From Antilocapra americana (Eukaryota; Chordata; Mammalia; Artiodactyla; Antilocapridae): a DNA stretch of 64,000 nucleotides. Of this stretch, positions 1-11,245 are shown piece by piece. The translations under genes were made by a program, and so were the position numbers. Positions within the stretch are counted from its first letter, which is position 1. Each line of letters begins with the position of its first letter. The DNA lies in NCBI GenBank assembly GCA_007570785.1, contig ML664175.1, positions 8,756,225-8,820,224 of the forward strand, given 5' to 3'. Under the pieces are notes generated by a model. That model saw only the letters and a list, made by a program, of their open reading frames with translations. It made no database searches and was not told the origin of the DNA.

Positions 1-898
1 ACTAGTCTAATAATGCTGAAATTCTTAGACTAAACTTCTGTCATTTGAGCTGTTTCTAGTTCTGGGTTGGGTTTCTGCTTAATCTGTTTTTACTTCAGTG
101 GCCTGCATGTCTCTGATTAGGCCACTTTGTTTTTCCATATGCTAATCTTTTTTAGCAAAACCACACTTTTGCTGTTTCAAAAGTCAGATAACCAGTGTTA
201 CAGAACTAGTTCCCCTACCCTCCCTCCCATTACCATGCTCAGAGGCATCACTTACACCCTCTTAACTGTTCAGTGTCTCCAAATTGCCTAACACAACAGT
301 GAAAGAAAACAAACAAACATAAATCTACTTCCAGAAAGAGATCCATGCTACCACTCACAAACTGACCACTGAAAATCTCCCAGGAGCCTAGTTGTATATT
401 TTTCTAAGAATAATACAAAATTAAATTTCCTCCAGAATTACTGAGACTTGTATGTACACAATTTATCACTAGTGCTTGGGAGATTAAAGAGATAGGTAAA
501 TGGAGTAAAAACAAGTTCTATATATTTAGCAACTACGTACCAGGACTGGCACTGTACACACATTTTCCCCTAATATTTGAAAAAGGTACTGTTGCAGATG
601 GGGAAACTAATGCCAAAGCTAGAATTCAAATCTGAACTCCCTAGCCATACTCTTTCTGCTATAGGTCAATTCCTTTTTCTAGAAAAAGGTCAAGATCTGG
701 ATGATATTGGACAATGACAGTGAATAGTCAGAGAAATTACAAACATGGCCCAATGCTTATTTCATGTTTTTCCATGACAGCATTTCAGCTTGAACTACAC
801 TTCCATTAAAGATTATAAATATATTTGCAATGAATATTCACTTAGGTATAAGAAAAAAATTACCAGTGTTACCATTCAATGTGTCTGTCTTTATATAG
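1..898. other. PIGB intron sequence
   Basis: Intronic DNA up to the acceptor at 897-898. The frame is open back to 790, but this is read-through of intron: the exon begins at 899 after a pyrimidine-poor TTTATATAG acceptor. A stretch near 515-645 looks like an old MIR SINE. I see nothing else. Confidence 0.7.
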
Positions 899-1112
899 GA
901 TACTCACTAAACAACTTGAAAACATGGAAGAAACCAGCTCTAAGTTTTCTGTTTTTATCAAATATGATCCTTGCCCTCTATACTGGTTTAGTTCATCAAC
1001 GAGGTACTCTTGATGTCATGACTAATATTCAAGAACTCTCTTACAACAATACAAATGTATCTTCAGCTTCAGTACTTATGACGATGCCTTGTCACTCGAC
1101 CCCTTATTACAG
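899..1112 (+). CDS. PIGB: PIGB coding exon, third from last
   Basis: Encodes [20 protein letters not shown] and onward to TPYY plus the first two bases of a serine codon. The exon starts one base into a glycine codon (previous exon ends in G) and ends CAG|GTAATA. It carries the last membrane-spanning segment and the QRGTLDVM motif typical of PIGB, then an N-glycosylation-type stretch (YNNTNVSS). Without splicing the frame stops directly at the donor, which supports the exon end. Confidence 0.92.
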
Positions 1113-2976
1113 GTAATAAAAGTTGTTCACTAAACACTGTGACTATAAAAACGACTTTAAAACTCCTTTTGGACTCCTGAATTTAAATTAATTGGTCAGA
1201 TTATAAGGCATTTGAAACTCCTGTTTATGTCAATGAAAATCATATACCACTTTTAAATAGACTTTAATATTCAAAACAACTTACATTTAAATACTCTGAT
1301 CAAATAAACCTATACAGTATTTTACACTACCTTTAAAAGGTACTCTTAGAAAAAAAAACCTCAGGTACCATTGATCTTAATATAAATCTTTGTGATACAT
1401 CTTATATTTACATAATTTTTAAATGATCTCAGAACATGGGATTCAAATCCAGATTTACTGATGGGGATTGTTGTCCTGGTCTTAAACCAGTGTTTTTAAT
1501 TTCTTTAGATATCAGCTGTCTTGCTTGTAAAAGTTAAGGAATTCAATTAGATGATATTCTAATGCTTGGGTTAAGTGTGTCTGGGAAGTACAGTGAAAGT
1601 GCCTAAATTATGCAGGGCATTTAAAAATACATCATGGACACTAAGCTTGTATTTCAGGGAGCTGTATTACTTCACCAATTGCCTAATAATGATAAAAGGG
1701 CAAAGAAAACAGCTTTCCTAAAGAAAATTCTTTACCTATCTAGAGTTAATCTGAAGTTAATTTTCCATGTGCACAGTCAGTACCAAAGTTGATATCATTT
1801 TACAGTAATTTAACACTTTCGGAATACTCTGCTTAACTGAATCATTAATGCCAATCATTAATAGGCTATTTGGAAAACTGGAATTGTCCAGTGAAAGCCA
1901 CATCTGGATGCAAGACCCCAAACAGCCTTTTAACTTGAAGATCCCATTCTATATAAAAAAGACTAGAGCTGAGAGAGGGATGTTCACTCTCCCTATATTC
2001 TTCAGAGAACAGGAATCCTAGAGGTACTGTTACTGTGATGCTCTCCCATACATGGTTGTAGTGACTGATATCTTAGGCTTTGCATAGTTTACCTAGTTCT
2101 CATCTTAGGTTTTTCCAGCAATGCACAATGGAGCACGCGCACACACACAAACAAGTCTGATACCTACCTCTGAAATATAAGGCTGGCAGCCTTTTCTCAA
2201 TTGTTTCTGCTTTCCCCTTGAAGCAAGACCGTCATCTTCAAAAGTCATGAAGTATTAAGATCCTGTGTAAATTTACTTTGTACGCATTTCACAGATAAAA
2301 ATAAACCTCTCTCAAATATTTATTTATATTAGTTTTTCTGAGGCAAAGTTGTAAACATGACTTTTTGCATGTCCCAAGTAACTGCTTAATCCACCTTTTC
2401 TACACACACACTAATATTCCAATGCCACGGTAAAACCATTACTTATTTGGATTTTGATCCAGGAACCCATGTTGTTCTGTTACTAAATCATACTTATATA
2501 AATGTTTAAGAACAATAAAAGAAATAGGAAAAACATGTCACTTAAGAATTCAGAGCAGAAGAGGAAAAGAACAAAGAATCCTTTATCCTTTCAGGTTCAT
2601 GACCAGTTTTCTACCTTGCCAGATATTACTCTTATTAACAAGTAGCATACCTGGTCCCAAAGCCCCTATGCATCCTTGGAACACATACTAATGTTAAAGA
2701 GTACTGAGTTCCACAAGCTGTGGACCAGCGTCCCACCTTAGCATGGAGCTTCACTCTAGTTTGGACTTGAGGTTATGCTACCTCTACTGTATAAGAATCT
2801 TAGTCTTCATTTTTTGAGAAAACTGCATTAAAGATGTGCCTCTTCACCTTAAGTGAAACCCAGTTTAGATTCAATTTCATATTTTGTTATGTGAACATGG
2901 TGTAACTTAAGAGTAATTTGAAAACTCACAATTTTTTTAACTTCTTTTAACTATAATGGTAACTTTCTTTTTATAG
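1113..2976. other. PIGB intron
   Basis: A 1.9-kb AT-rich intron between donor GTAATA and acceptor TTTTTATAG. No open frame with coding character and no clearly recognisable young repeat. Confidence 0.7.
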
Positions 2977-3157
2977 CCATGTCCACTACCCGCTTCCAAT
3001 GAGATTTCTCCAGTGTCCCCCAGACCTGACTGGAAAAAGTGATTATCTTGTTGAAGCAGATATGTTTTATCTAAATCCCTTAAAGTGGTTGTATATGGAG
3101 TTTCAAAATGATTCAACACTGCCTACTCACTTGATAATTTTCAGCGTCTTGGAGGAG
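2977..3157 (+). CDS. PIGB: PIGB coding exon, second from last
   Basis: Begins with the last base of the split serine codon and reads [20 protein letters not shown], continuing to [11 protein letters not shown]. The donor is GAG|GTAAGG at 3157/3158. The 181-bp length restores phase 0 for the next exon. This is lumenal C-terminal sequence of the transferase. Confidence 0.93.
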
Positions 3158-3469
3158 GTAAGGGAATATGAAAAAAGGTATAACTTGGTATTTTTATTTT
3201 ACCTCAGGTTTAGCAAACACTCAAATAGACAATATCACTTTTTTAATGGTCCCTTTCAACACATATTAACTGTTCTTTTCCCTAGTCAAAGTCAGCCCTA
3301 GTATAGAACTACCAAGGAATATATGTTACTTACCATGAGTTATTTTATTATGAAATTGCATTGTTTCACTAAGAAAAAAGTTGCAGAAGAATAGGTCATT
3401 CTTAAATTCATGAAACAGTACTCAACAAAAGGTGGCTTTTATTTGCTTAAAACATTTATTTACTTCTAG
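3158..3469. other. PIGB last intron
   Basis: A 312-bp intron, donor GTAAGG and acceptor ACTTCTAG. Nothing else seen. Confidence 0.85.
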
Positions 3470-3607
3470 GAAATAAGTCCTTTCCTAATTTCAAACAACT
3501 ATGAGAGAACTGCTGTTTTCTTCCACACTCACTTTCCGGAGGGTCGAACTGGAAGTCACATATACGTCTATGAACGGAAGTTAAAAAGGAAACTCTTTCA
3601 AAGATGA
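3470..3607 (+). CDS. PIGB: PIGB terminal coding exon with stop
   Basis: Reads [20 protein letters not shown] and continues to [16 protein letters not shown], then TGA at 3605-3607 (46 codons including stop). The core matches mammalian PIGB; the last half-dozen residues after YERKLK differ from the human end as I remember it, which is common at this tail. Confidence 0.9.
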   Translation, partial: EISPFLISNNYERTAVFFHTHFPEGRTGSHIYVYERKLKRKLFQR

Positions 3608-3824
3608 AATTCTGAACTATGTTTAGATCTTTCTCAGAGAAATAGAGATTGCTGAGCAGAAATATTCAGATGTTGCTGAAAGATGCTACTAAATTCTGGG
3701 TAAAACTCATGGAACTAGCAAAGAACCACTATGAACTGCTTTACCAAATAGCACTACTGAGGAAATGTATGGGGGGAAAAAAATCACAATATAAAATCAT
3801 ATATTAATGCAATGCCAGATTTTA

Positions 3825-3830
3825 AATAAA
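3825..3830 (+). terminator. PIGB: PIGB polyadenylation signal (AATAAA)
   Basis: Canonical AATAAA 218 bp after the PIGB stop codon, so cleavage is expected near 3840-3850. A second AATAAA at 4180-4185 could give a longer PIGB transcript running antisense to CCPG1. Confidence 0.65.
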
Positions 3831-3857
3831 GACCTTTAGTTTTCCTCATGGTGTAGT

Positions 3858-3863
3858 TTTATT
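3858..3863 (-). terminator. CCPG1: CCPG1 distal polyadenylation signal
   Basis: TTTATT on the + strand (AATAAA on -), 560 bp past the CCPG1 stop at 4426. It lies only 28 bp beyond the PIGB signal of the opposite strand, so the two genes' 3' ends abut or overlap. Confidence 0.6.
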
Positions 3864-4425
3864 GTTTCTTCCACAATATTCAGATGTGCAAGAAATTTCA
3901 CAAGAGAACAAGTCAGCAAGTTCATAAGAAGGCAGCAAATTCTTCACAAATCAACGGGCTCTTGAACCCACAAAAAGACAAGAAGCAAGTGTAAGATTAT
4001 AAAATGTTAAAGATGAAATTCCATCACAATGTACTTTTTTTTCAAGCTCTACTGGAAATTTAACACAAATATCAGTGTTAATTACACTTTGTCATGTATG
4101 ATTTGAGCTTGCTTTAAGCTCATACAATGAAAGGAAGTCTCATTTCATGCACAGAATGTGTTGCATGCTTGGCTTCCTTAATAAAACTACAGTTGAACAT
4201 TTCCAGTGCCAAAAAAAAATTCAGCGAAGCTAAACTACAGGAAAATGCAAGTTAGTAAGCTTTTGCTTGATACTTCTGGGTAATAATATAAAATCATCAA
4301 ACTATACTTAGAAATGATAAAAAGACATTGTTATCTTGACAATTTCATCTTAGTTTCAACACCAAACAGTAAAGAAAGCATCCAAGTTTCTATTACAGTT
4401 TTGTAATTTAACTTAGTTGTGATGG

Positions 4426-4615
4426 TCAATATTTAGGATCAAAAGGTAACTGCCCCAATTCTATTTCAAGGTTTGCCATGTGTCTTCCGTTAGTGCGACC
4501 ATATTTATGCCATTTACCTTCCCTTTTATAAGGTTGTGGCTGAGGGTGCTTCTGCTCTTGTTTTCGATGCCTGGAGCTTTCAATATTTACCATACGTTGC
4601 TTTTTATCTGGTCGA
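4426..4615 (-). CDS. CCPG1: CCPG1 last coding exon (long isoform C-terminus)
   Basis: Residues 749-811: [20 protein letters not shown] and onward to [17 protein letters not shown], stop TGA at 4428-4426. Acceptor CTTTCAG at 4616-4617; the first base completes the AG|T serine codon left by the previous exon. The tail is basic and tyrosine-containing, ending in the conserved LGQLPFDP motif. 3' UTR runs from 4425 to about 3840. Confidence 0.94.
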
Positions 4616-5165
4616 CTGAAAGCAGTAAACACATTTTTCATCCAGGTTAGAGTTAAATTTATTTAAACAGGAAACAATTTTAATGTTTTTTCTCCATTAA
4701 TCTATTATCTGAACACTGAAAAAGGATAGTAAATGAATCTGAAGTATATAATCCTTCTATAACCATATGAAAAAGATTTCAGTGAGTTTATACTTTTATC
4801 CTACAGAAGGGAAAAATGGACAAACATAACCGTGCTGGCAAAGAGGGGAAACACTCAAGAGATAAATAGAAATGTGACAATAAAATAATGAGATGTGTTT
4901 CCATTATTTTTTCTCCTTTCCTATTAAAATTAATTCCCCCTCCCCAAGTGGCTTCCTCCCTCTGCAGGAATACATACACATCTCCTAAAGAGTTCCTCCC
5001 TCCCTATCTCTCTCCCTCTCTCTTTTCTGCATGCACATGCACACTCTAACAGCTAAGGCTTATAAACAACATCTACATATAGTTCTTGATTTCCATAATC
5101 ACACCTTTGTCACTACTTCAACAAAACACCCATGGTCATCCAATTCCCAACCAAGACATCCATTC

Positions 5166-5185
5166 TTTTTTTTGGGGGGGGGGGG
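5166..5185 (+). repeat. Oligo-T followed by G12 homopolymer run
   Basis: Eight T followed by twelve G in a row. This is an unusually long pure G run for an AT-rich intron and is a likely site of length polymorphism or sequencing error. Confidence 0.85.
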
Positions 5186-5499
5186 TGCACATTTCCTTTT
5201 ACTTGACATGATTTTCAATTTTCACAATGCCACTCTCTGCCGGTCATTCTCAGCCTTCTTTCTCTACAACCCCATAGATGTTGGTGTTCCTCAGGAGTCT
5301 GATAAACACCTCCAGCCTAGACTATGCATATACAGAGTCTGGTCTAGAGACAGAGTCACATAACCAATGACCAAGTAATTCTCTCTACTTATATATGAAT
5401 AGATACCAAACACAATTCTCATTTTCAGTTCCCCTTACCCAAAACCTTCTGGTATTCCTTAGTGTAGTTGATGCCTATATATAACTACAGACATAGTTA

Positions 5500-5570
5500 C
5501 ATATTATATATATATACACACACACATGTAACTATAATCATAGACATATATATATAACTATATAACTAGT
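5500..5570. repeat. TA/CA simple repeat
   Basis: Alternating TA and CA dinucleotides interrupted by ACTATA-type words; a microsatellite-like patch. Confidence 0.7.
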
Positions 5571-5689
5571 GACCGAATCCAGAAATCTCGAAAGGCATTG
5601 TTACTTCCTACTTCTATTTCACAAGAAATAGCACTGATTTTTACTTACTATATACTGTTCAAATCTGTCCCCTCCTTTCTATTCCTGCT

Positions 5690-6225
5690 ACTGCCCTAGT
5701 TCAGATACTCATCAGCTCATGTATGTATCGTTTCATAGACTTTTCAGCATCTAGTGTCACTCTTTCCAATAAACCCTTCAGGCTGCTGCCAGTGACCCAA
5801 AATGCAACAAAACAAGTCCTCAAGCTTAAAGGTTCTTCATGGTCTGTATCTTTTGTTCTGTTCACATCCCAGCTCTACCTTGTCTCCTTAACATAGCATG
5901 TCTTCACATCTCCACATCAGTGCAAATGAAGTTCCCTTTGAGTGAAATGTACTCCATCTGCTTGGCAAGTTCTCACTACTTCTTCAAAAACCAGTTAAAA
6001 ATAAGTTCAGCTCAAAGGCCACCTCATTATGAAGCCTTTCCAGACACCTGCTGACTGAGACCACCATATACATATGCCTCCACATCTCTGCTGCACTTCT
6101 TGTATTGACCTAATTTTCTAAAAGCTTGTGAGTTCCTTGACAGCAAGAATTTTTTATTTCTTTCCTCAGGACAGCCTCACAGTACTTAACACTAGACATA
6201 TATTTAATGACTAAAGACACCAAAA
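5690..6225. repeat. L2-like ancient repeat
   Basis: The layout of pyrimidine-rich phrases (CTTCATGGTCTGTATC, CCAGCTCTACC, GAAGCCTTTCCAGACACC, TGAGTTCCTTGACAG) follows the 3' part of mammalian L2. Orientation and edges not resolved. Confidence 0.45.
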
Positions 6226-6238
6226 TCAGTCTCATTAT

Positions 6239-6261
6239 TTTATTGACACATTACATTTATT
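6239..6261 (-). terminator. CCPG1: Candidate polyadenylation signals for the short CCPG1 isoform
   Basis: Two AATAAA hexamers on the - strand (6239-6244 and 6256-6261), about 0.9 kb past the read-through stop at 7137. They are the first plausible pair downstream of the alternative C-terminus. Confidence 0.45.
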
Positions 6262-6892
6262 CAAAAAGCTATATATATATAAAACTATCTCAAAGGTTAA
6301 AAAATAAAGCTAACATTCAATTAGGAGAGTTTTGTGTTACAGAATAGAAAGCTGGTAAGCAATGGATAATACAATGTTATTTTTAGAGGTTATATATAAA
6401 GCACACGCATTAGAACTTGTGGCTTGCTAAGTTTACCCCTTTGATCATGTCTCTACCTTTACCAGTAATAATTCTATAATGAATGTATTAAATATCATAA
6501 TTTAGTTGGTAAGCAGAATAGACAAAGCAAGTGGGACACTTGAATTGTTACTCTGATTTCAAAGTGAAATTTGTATTTTTCACCCCTAGCTTCCCAGAGT
6601 GAGTAAATAAAAGATTAAGGAAATAATTTAACTTAAGGTGATTATCTTTTCATACAAAGTATAATGAAAAAAAATGAAATAGTCTAAAATAGAATTTTAT
6701 ATCCTCAGCAGATTTTTTAAGGTAGAAATTAAACCATTTGCTCAAGTCAAACTGATTTTATGAAATTATCAGTTTGTAATATATTTTAACTTAAAATGTC
6801 ATCTTTCAATTTAATTTATCCTAAATTCCAAGGCAATCAAGTACTTTTACAAATAGTACTTTTGTTTACAAAAAGTACTTTTACAACGAATA

Positions 6893-7082
6893 CAGCTGAC
6901 CCTTGAACAATGTGGGTTTGCACTGCTTGGGTCTATTTATACCTAGATATCTTTCAATAGTAAATACTTCCGTACTACATGGTCTGTGGCTGGTTGAATC
7001 CTCAGATGCAGAAATGCTGATACAGAGGGCCTGAGCATAGGTCATATGCAGACTCACCCCCAGGTTGTCTAAGGGTCAACTG
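6893..7082. mobile_element. Tigger/pogo-like MITE with terminal inverted repeats and TA target site
   Basis: The ends are near-perfect inverted repeats (CAGCTGACCCTTGAACAA at the left, GGGTCAACTG at the right), each flanked by TA (6891-6892 and 7083-7084), as expected of a mariner/pogo superfamily insertion. 190 bp, non-coding. Known mammalian repeats begin CAGTTGACCCTTGAACAA; I recognise this type but not the exact subfamily. Confidence 0.75.
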
Positions 7083-7136
7083 TAGTAGCATTCTAAGAAA
7101 CTTATCAAATTATAAAAATGTTGAATCTAACAAATG

Positions 7137-7176
7137 TTAAAAACTATTATAATAACATGGTGCTATGTAAACCGAC
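7137..7176 (-). CDS. CCPG1: CCPG1 alternative C-terminal extension (donor not used)
   Basis: If the donor CAG|GTCGGT at 7177/7176 is ignored, the frame continues as [13 protein letters not shown] and stops at 7139-7137, giving a protein of 761 residues. The commonly cited human protein is 757 residues and, as I recall, ends in the same kind of tail, so this is probably a real isoform and not noise. The donor has a weak +3 C, consistent with inefficient splicing. Confidence 0.7.
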
Positions 7177-8585
7177 CTGGGTCCATATGGAGGGGAAAAG
7201 GTGTGACCAAAGAAGTGTCTATATATATATCCATCCAACTTCTCAAATGCGCCATCATTATCTACTTGATATTCCTTCATGTCTTTAAGATAATCTTTAA
7301 CATCATTAACAAAGTCAGTGAAGAGCTTCTGATCATGTATAAAGACACCATTTAGGAAAAACTTATTGATGAAGTGATCAAGTTCTTTCCAATGATGAAA
7401 ACTATCCAGTTTTTCTAATAAATACCCTTCAATTAACTGTCTAAATTCATCTATCCTTACAGGATTCAACATTTTAACATTAAAAAGGTTAATAGATTCC
7501 TGTTGAGCACATTCAAATACACCAGAACAAGCCTTTCTGAAAGAATTATAATTTCCACCACAGTCACGCTCAGCACTGCATTTCTGTGAATTTGTATTTT
7601 TTCCAAATTCTTCAAAATGAGGCTTTTCTTTCCTTCCCTCTCTTTGCATAGTGGGACCTCTACTATTCTGGTTTTGTGTACGTGCCTTATACTGTGGATG
7701 TAAATATTCACTAAAAACTGTTGTCGGTTTTTTAGCTGTGGCTTCTTTTGTAGCACCAAATCTTTTATTGCCTTTTTCATCAAAGATATTCTTGGTGGTA
7801 TCTTTGAAATGCCTGAAAGTGGATTTAACTGAATCTGAGAATTTTTTCAGATTTTCTTTTACAGCTTCTTTAGCCTGTTTAATTTTTTCTTTATGATGCC
7901 TCACAAACTCCTTAGTAGAATTCTTCATTGCATCAAATGTTTCCTTAACAGATCCCAAAAATGTTTCCTTTGATTTATTTTTAGCTCTGTGGTTTCCTCT
8001 ATTCCCTTTCTTTTTTCCATCAGTTTCTTGTTTCTCATTTTGATCTTTTGCTTCAACATACAGTCTTTCCCACAAATCAGAACGCTGCTGCTCAAAGGTT
8101 AGCTTGCGCTCCAGCTCAGTGAGTCTTTCCCGTAACATTTCTATTTCCTTTTTCTCTGTCACTGCACTGGGTGAGTCTGGGTTGCCATATGAGTGACTAG
8201 AGCTTAGCTGTTGGAGTTCCACTCTTAAAGCCATGGTTACTAGTCGTTCTCTTTCCAGTTCCTTCCTAAGCATCTTTGCTTCTGCCAAGAGAGTCTCCCT
8301 TTGATTAAGGAAACTGTGTGTTTTCAGCTTTTCTTCTTCCAAATGCTGCTTAAGTTTCTGATTTTCTGTAACTAATTCAGGGCTTGTCCCTTTATCTTCT
8401 AATATCCTAATCTGTTCTCTTAATTTCCTTAACTCTTCTTGTAATGAAGACAAAGCTTTTTCTTCCTTCTCCAGAGATGTTCTTAGATACTGATTTTCTG
8501 TATCAAGATTCTTTTTCTGAGTTTCAAAGGACATCTTCTCTGCTTCAGTATGGGTCCAACACCTTGCAAGGTTTTCCTTCAATGA
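7177..8585 (-). CDS. CCPG1: CCPG1 large exon: lumenal coiled coil and C-terminal domain
   Basis: 469 codons plus two bases. The exon starts [10 protein letters not shown] just after acceptor AATTTAG at 8588-8586, four residues before the first in-frame ATG-type M one might pick. First half is heptad-rich ([40 protein letters not shown]), then a basic region with [20 protein letters not shown] and [20 protein letters not shown], then a C-terminal helical module including [20 protein letters not shown] and [16 protein letters not shown]. Donor CAG|GTCGGT at 7177. Confidence 0.95.
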
Positions 8586-9465
8586 CTAAATTTTTTAAAA
8601 GATAAGAAAGAAAAATTTCAAGTGAAATAGCAAAGCTGAATATAAATCTTCATGGTATAACAAATACTGCATAAATGTTTAGTGTCTATTTCCACAGAGA
8701 CTATCCTTTATATAATATTTTCAATACATTAAAATTGGAAAATAAAAGGTTCATATGCAAGAGAATGCACAGCAAAGAGCTACAGGAAAATAAAAACAGA
8801 GCATGCTGGAAGAAGACTGCCTTCTACCTTTTAACTACAGGACTCCACAATCTGTACTGAGAAGGCTCCTAGAGAGAATTTAGGAAGGACTAAAGGTTCT
8901 CTGATCCTTGAGTGATGGAGATTATCTTATAAAAAGTAAAATTATAGTTAGAGATGACATCAGGCTTCAAAAGTCTGTTATATACTCATGGCACTCTTTG
9001 AAGGAAAAAATTTTCAATAATCTTAGTACTATTTGAAAGATCTTGGTCCTACGCAAATTAACACTCTAGTTCAGGTACGTCATATAAGTTCTCCCACACT
9101 TCAGAGAACAGGCTAAATCTTGGTAACATTTACAACTAATTTCAATGTTTCTGAAGAGACTGACCAGATTAGCAATGTAATTCTGAAGCCAGCACCATTT
9201 CTGAGAGAAATTATGTCCAATCAGGTTTACAGAACTTTTGCTGCAATGCTGAGTAGCCTTGAAGGGTCTGATTTTTCTGTCAATACATGTATTAGTAACA
9301 AACTTTAATCAAAATAGCAAGAAATTAAACAGATTAATGGTTATAGGACTATCTAGTCAGTTAAAATCTCTTATGTATAAATCAGCAAAATGATATTTCA
9401 ACTCTGTTTAAAATTGACTACAAACATTATGACTGTTCCTTCTTTAAAAAAAAAAAAAAAAAAAA

Positions 9466-9660
9466 CTTCACTTTTTGACCCAGGTGCACAGCAGTGAAAG
9501 CACTGAGTCCTAACTACTGGACTACAAGGAAATTGCTTTTTGTTTTTTTTTTGGTGATGCCATGTGGCATACATGATCTTATTTCCCAGACCAGGGATCG
9601 AACTTGTGCCCCCTGCATTGGAAGCGTGAAGTCTTAACCAGTGCGCTGCCAGGGAAGTCC
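9466..9660 (-). mobile_element. CHR-type SINE fragments, two side by side
   Basis: 9541-9660 is the - strand of a tRNA-derived cetartiodactyl SINE: a T run, then CCAGACCAGGGATCGAAC and TTAACCAGTGCGCTGCCAG before GGGAAGTCCC. The stretch 9466-9535 preceding it (AAAGCACTGAGTCCTAACTA) is part of a second copy of the same kind. Confidence 0.7.
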
Positions 9661-9889
9661 CATGACTCCATTTCAGTCAGACCATAAAAATATCTGACAG
9701 GGACAAAAAAAAGGTCCTTTTAATGACAAGATTTTCCACTTGAAAATTAACTATCTGAGATGGATATTTCACTGTCTGGCTCATTAATCTTCAAAGAACA
9801 AATTAAAAATCAAAATTTCCTTATCATCATTTCATCTGCTCTCCCTGTGTGAGAGATTTCATTTATCCAACAGAAGTGGACTTTGGAGA

Positions 9890-10245
9890 ATATATGCTAA
9901 GTGCAGTAAGTCAGAGAAGGACAAATACTGTATGATACCACTTACATGGGGAATCTAAAAAAATAATACAAACAAATATCAAAGCAAAACAGAAACACAG
10001 ATATAGAAAACAAATTAGTGGTTACCAGTGAGGAGAGGGAAGGGGGTGGGGCACATTATGGTATGGGATTAAGAGGTACAAACTACTACTCTGTATAAAG
10101 GATATATTGTATAGGATAGGGAATTATAGCCACTATCTTATAATAACTTTTAATGGAATATAATCTGTAAAAAACACTGAATAACTATGCTGTACACTTG
10201 ATACTAATATAATACTGCAAATCAACTTACTTCAATAATTTTTTA
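9890..10245 (+). mobile_element. L1 3' end fragment
   Basis: Typical L1 3'-terminal phrases: GTGCAGTAAGTCAGAGAAGG, TACCACTTACATGGGGAATC, TTACCAGTGAGGAGAGGGAA, CTGTACACTTGATACTAATA. No TSD recognised. Confidence 0.65.
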
Positions 10246-10621
10246 AGTGAACTATGGAGTAGAACAGACTAATGCAGTATTATCTTTAAATGCACAAGCA
10301 CAGGGAGTGCCACAGGATGACTAGAGGGTACAATATTCTGTAATCCAGTAAACTCTAAAATCTTGAACTAAGTGATGAAGCAGATCCTGGATAGGTCTTC
10401 CATGAAGATCTTCAAACTCCAAACCATATTTAACAGCTGGAGACAAGAGGTTTGTAAGAACTGACTCAGTCAAGATCTATGCAGGTAAGTCTCCTTAGAG
10501 CCAACATTATTCTATGCAACCAGAAACCGCGATAGTAAAGAAGAAAATGGCTGCTCCTTTCAGTAACATCTTTGCTCAAGGCAACTCAGGAGGTTGTAAC
10601 TCAACAGGTTGTCACGCCCTT

Positions 10622-10740
10622 CTGGAGGAGGTCATGGCAGCCCCGTCTAGTATTCTTGCCTAGAGAATTCCATGGACAGAGGAACCTGGCAGCCTACAGT
10701 CCATGGGATCACAGAGTCCAACATGACTGACTAGCACACT
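10622..10740 (+). mobile_element. Bov-tA/BOV-A2 SINE, 3' portion
   Basis: Bovid SINE body: TATTCTTGCCTAGAGAATTC, CATGGACAGAGGAACCTGGC, ACAGTCCATGGGATCACAGA. Confidence 0.8.
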
Positions 10741-11245
10741 CCTAAGGCAGAGAAAACTACACTATTTACAACTAACTTCAGTAGTCCATCCCTGAAGGAT
10801 ATAATTCAGATGTTACGCGGGATTCTGCCTTCCAAGGAAATACAACCGTAACCCTATAAAGAGTATATACAAAAAATAAAACAAAAAGTATATACATGAA
10901 GAAGGGAAATTTACATTGTGAAGGAAATTTAGGGAAATGGAAGGAAAAAGGAACAGTTTACCTTTCTACCTTGAGTTTACTATAATCCCAAAGCAAGAAC
11001 TAGAGAGGAAATACTTCGCTAATCCTCACAAACCCAGAATGGAAAGCAGGTCCTGTTGGAGCTAGGTGAATTTCAGGTACTTTCATAACATGCTTCCTCT
11101 GTCTTCATAACTGACATGAGACCAGAGAAAAGGACTGCCCGATTATTCCCCATGAGCAAGGTAGCTCCTAGGGAAAAGTACAAGCTCTCCTCTTTCTCTC
11201 TCACTGAATGAAAACATTTTGCTTGGCTCTATCAAAATAATGTTA

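Larger units (their letters stand above)
1..3845 (+). other. PIGB: PIGB gene, 3' part (last three coding exons and 3' UTR)
   Basis: PIGB is GPI mannosyltransferase 3, a multi-pass ER membrane enzyme of the GT22 family that adds the third mannose to the GPI-anchor precursor on the lumenal side, using dolichol-phosphate-mannose. Three exons (899-1112, 2977-3157, 3470-3607) join in phase and encode the last ~177 residues: the end of the membrane region ([16 protein letters not shown]) followed by the conserved C-terminal tail with [20 protein letters not shown] and [10 protein letters not shown]. Catalytic N-terminal exons lie left of the window. Identification rests on strong remembered similarity to mammalian PIGB and on its convergent position beside CCPG1. 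The 5' boundary given is only the window edge. Confidence 0.93.
4616..7176. other. CCPG1 last intron / alternative 3' UTR of the short isoform
   Basis: Intron for the long isoform; for the short isoform its upper part (7136 down to about 6240) is 3' UTR. Contents: a Tigger-like MITE at 6893-7082, an L2-like stretch near 5690-6225, TA/CA simple repeats around 5500-5570, and a T8 run followed by G12 at 5166-5185. Confidence 0.75.

Noticed and set aside
790..898. PIGB exon starting at the ATG at 790
   Set aside because: The first 36 residues do not resemble PIGB; similarity begins precisely at the acceptor at 898/899.
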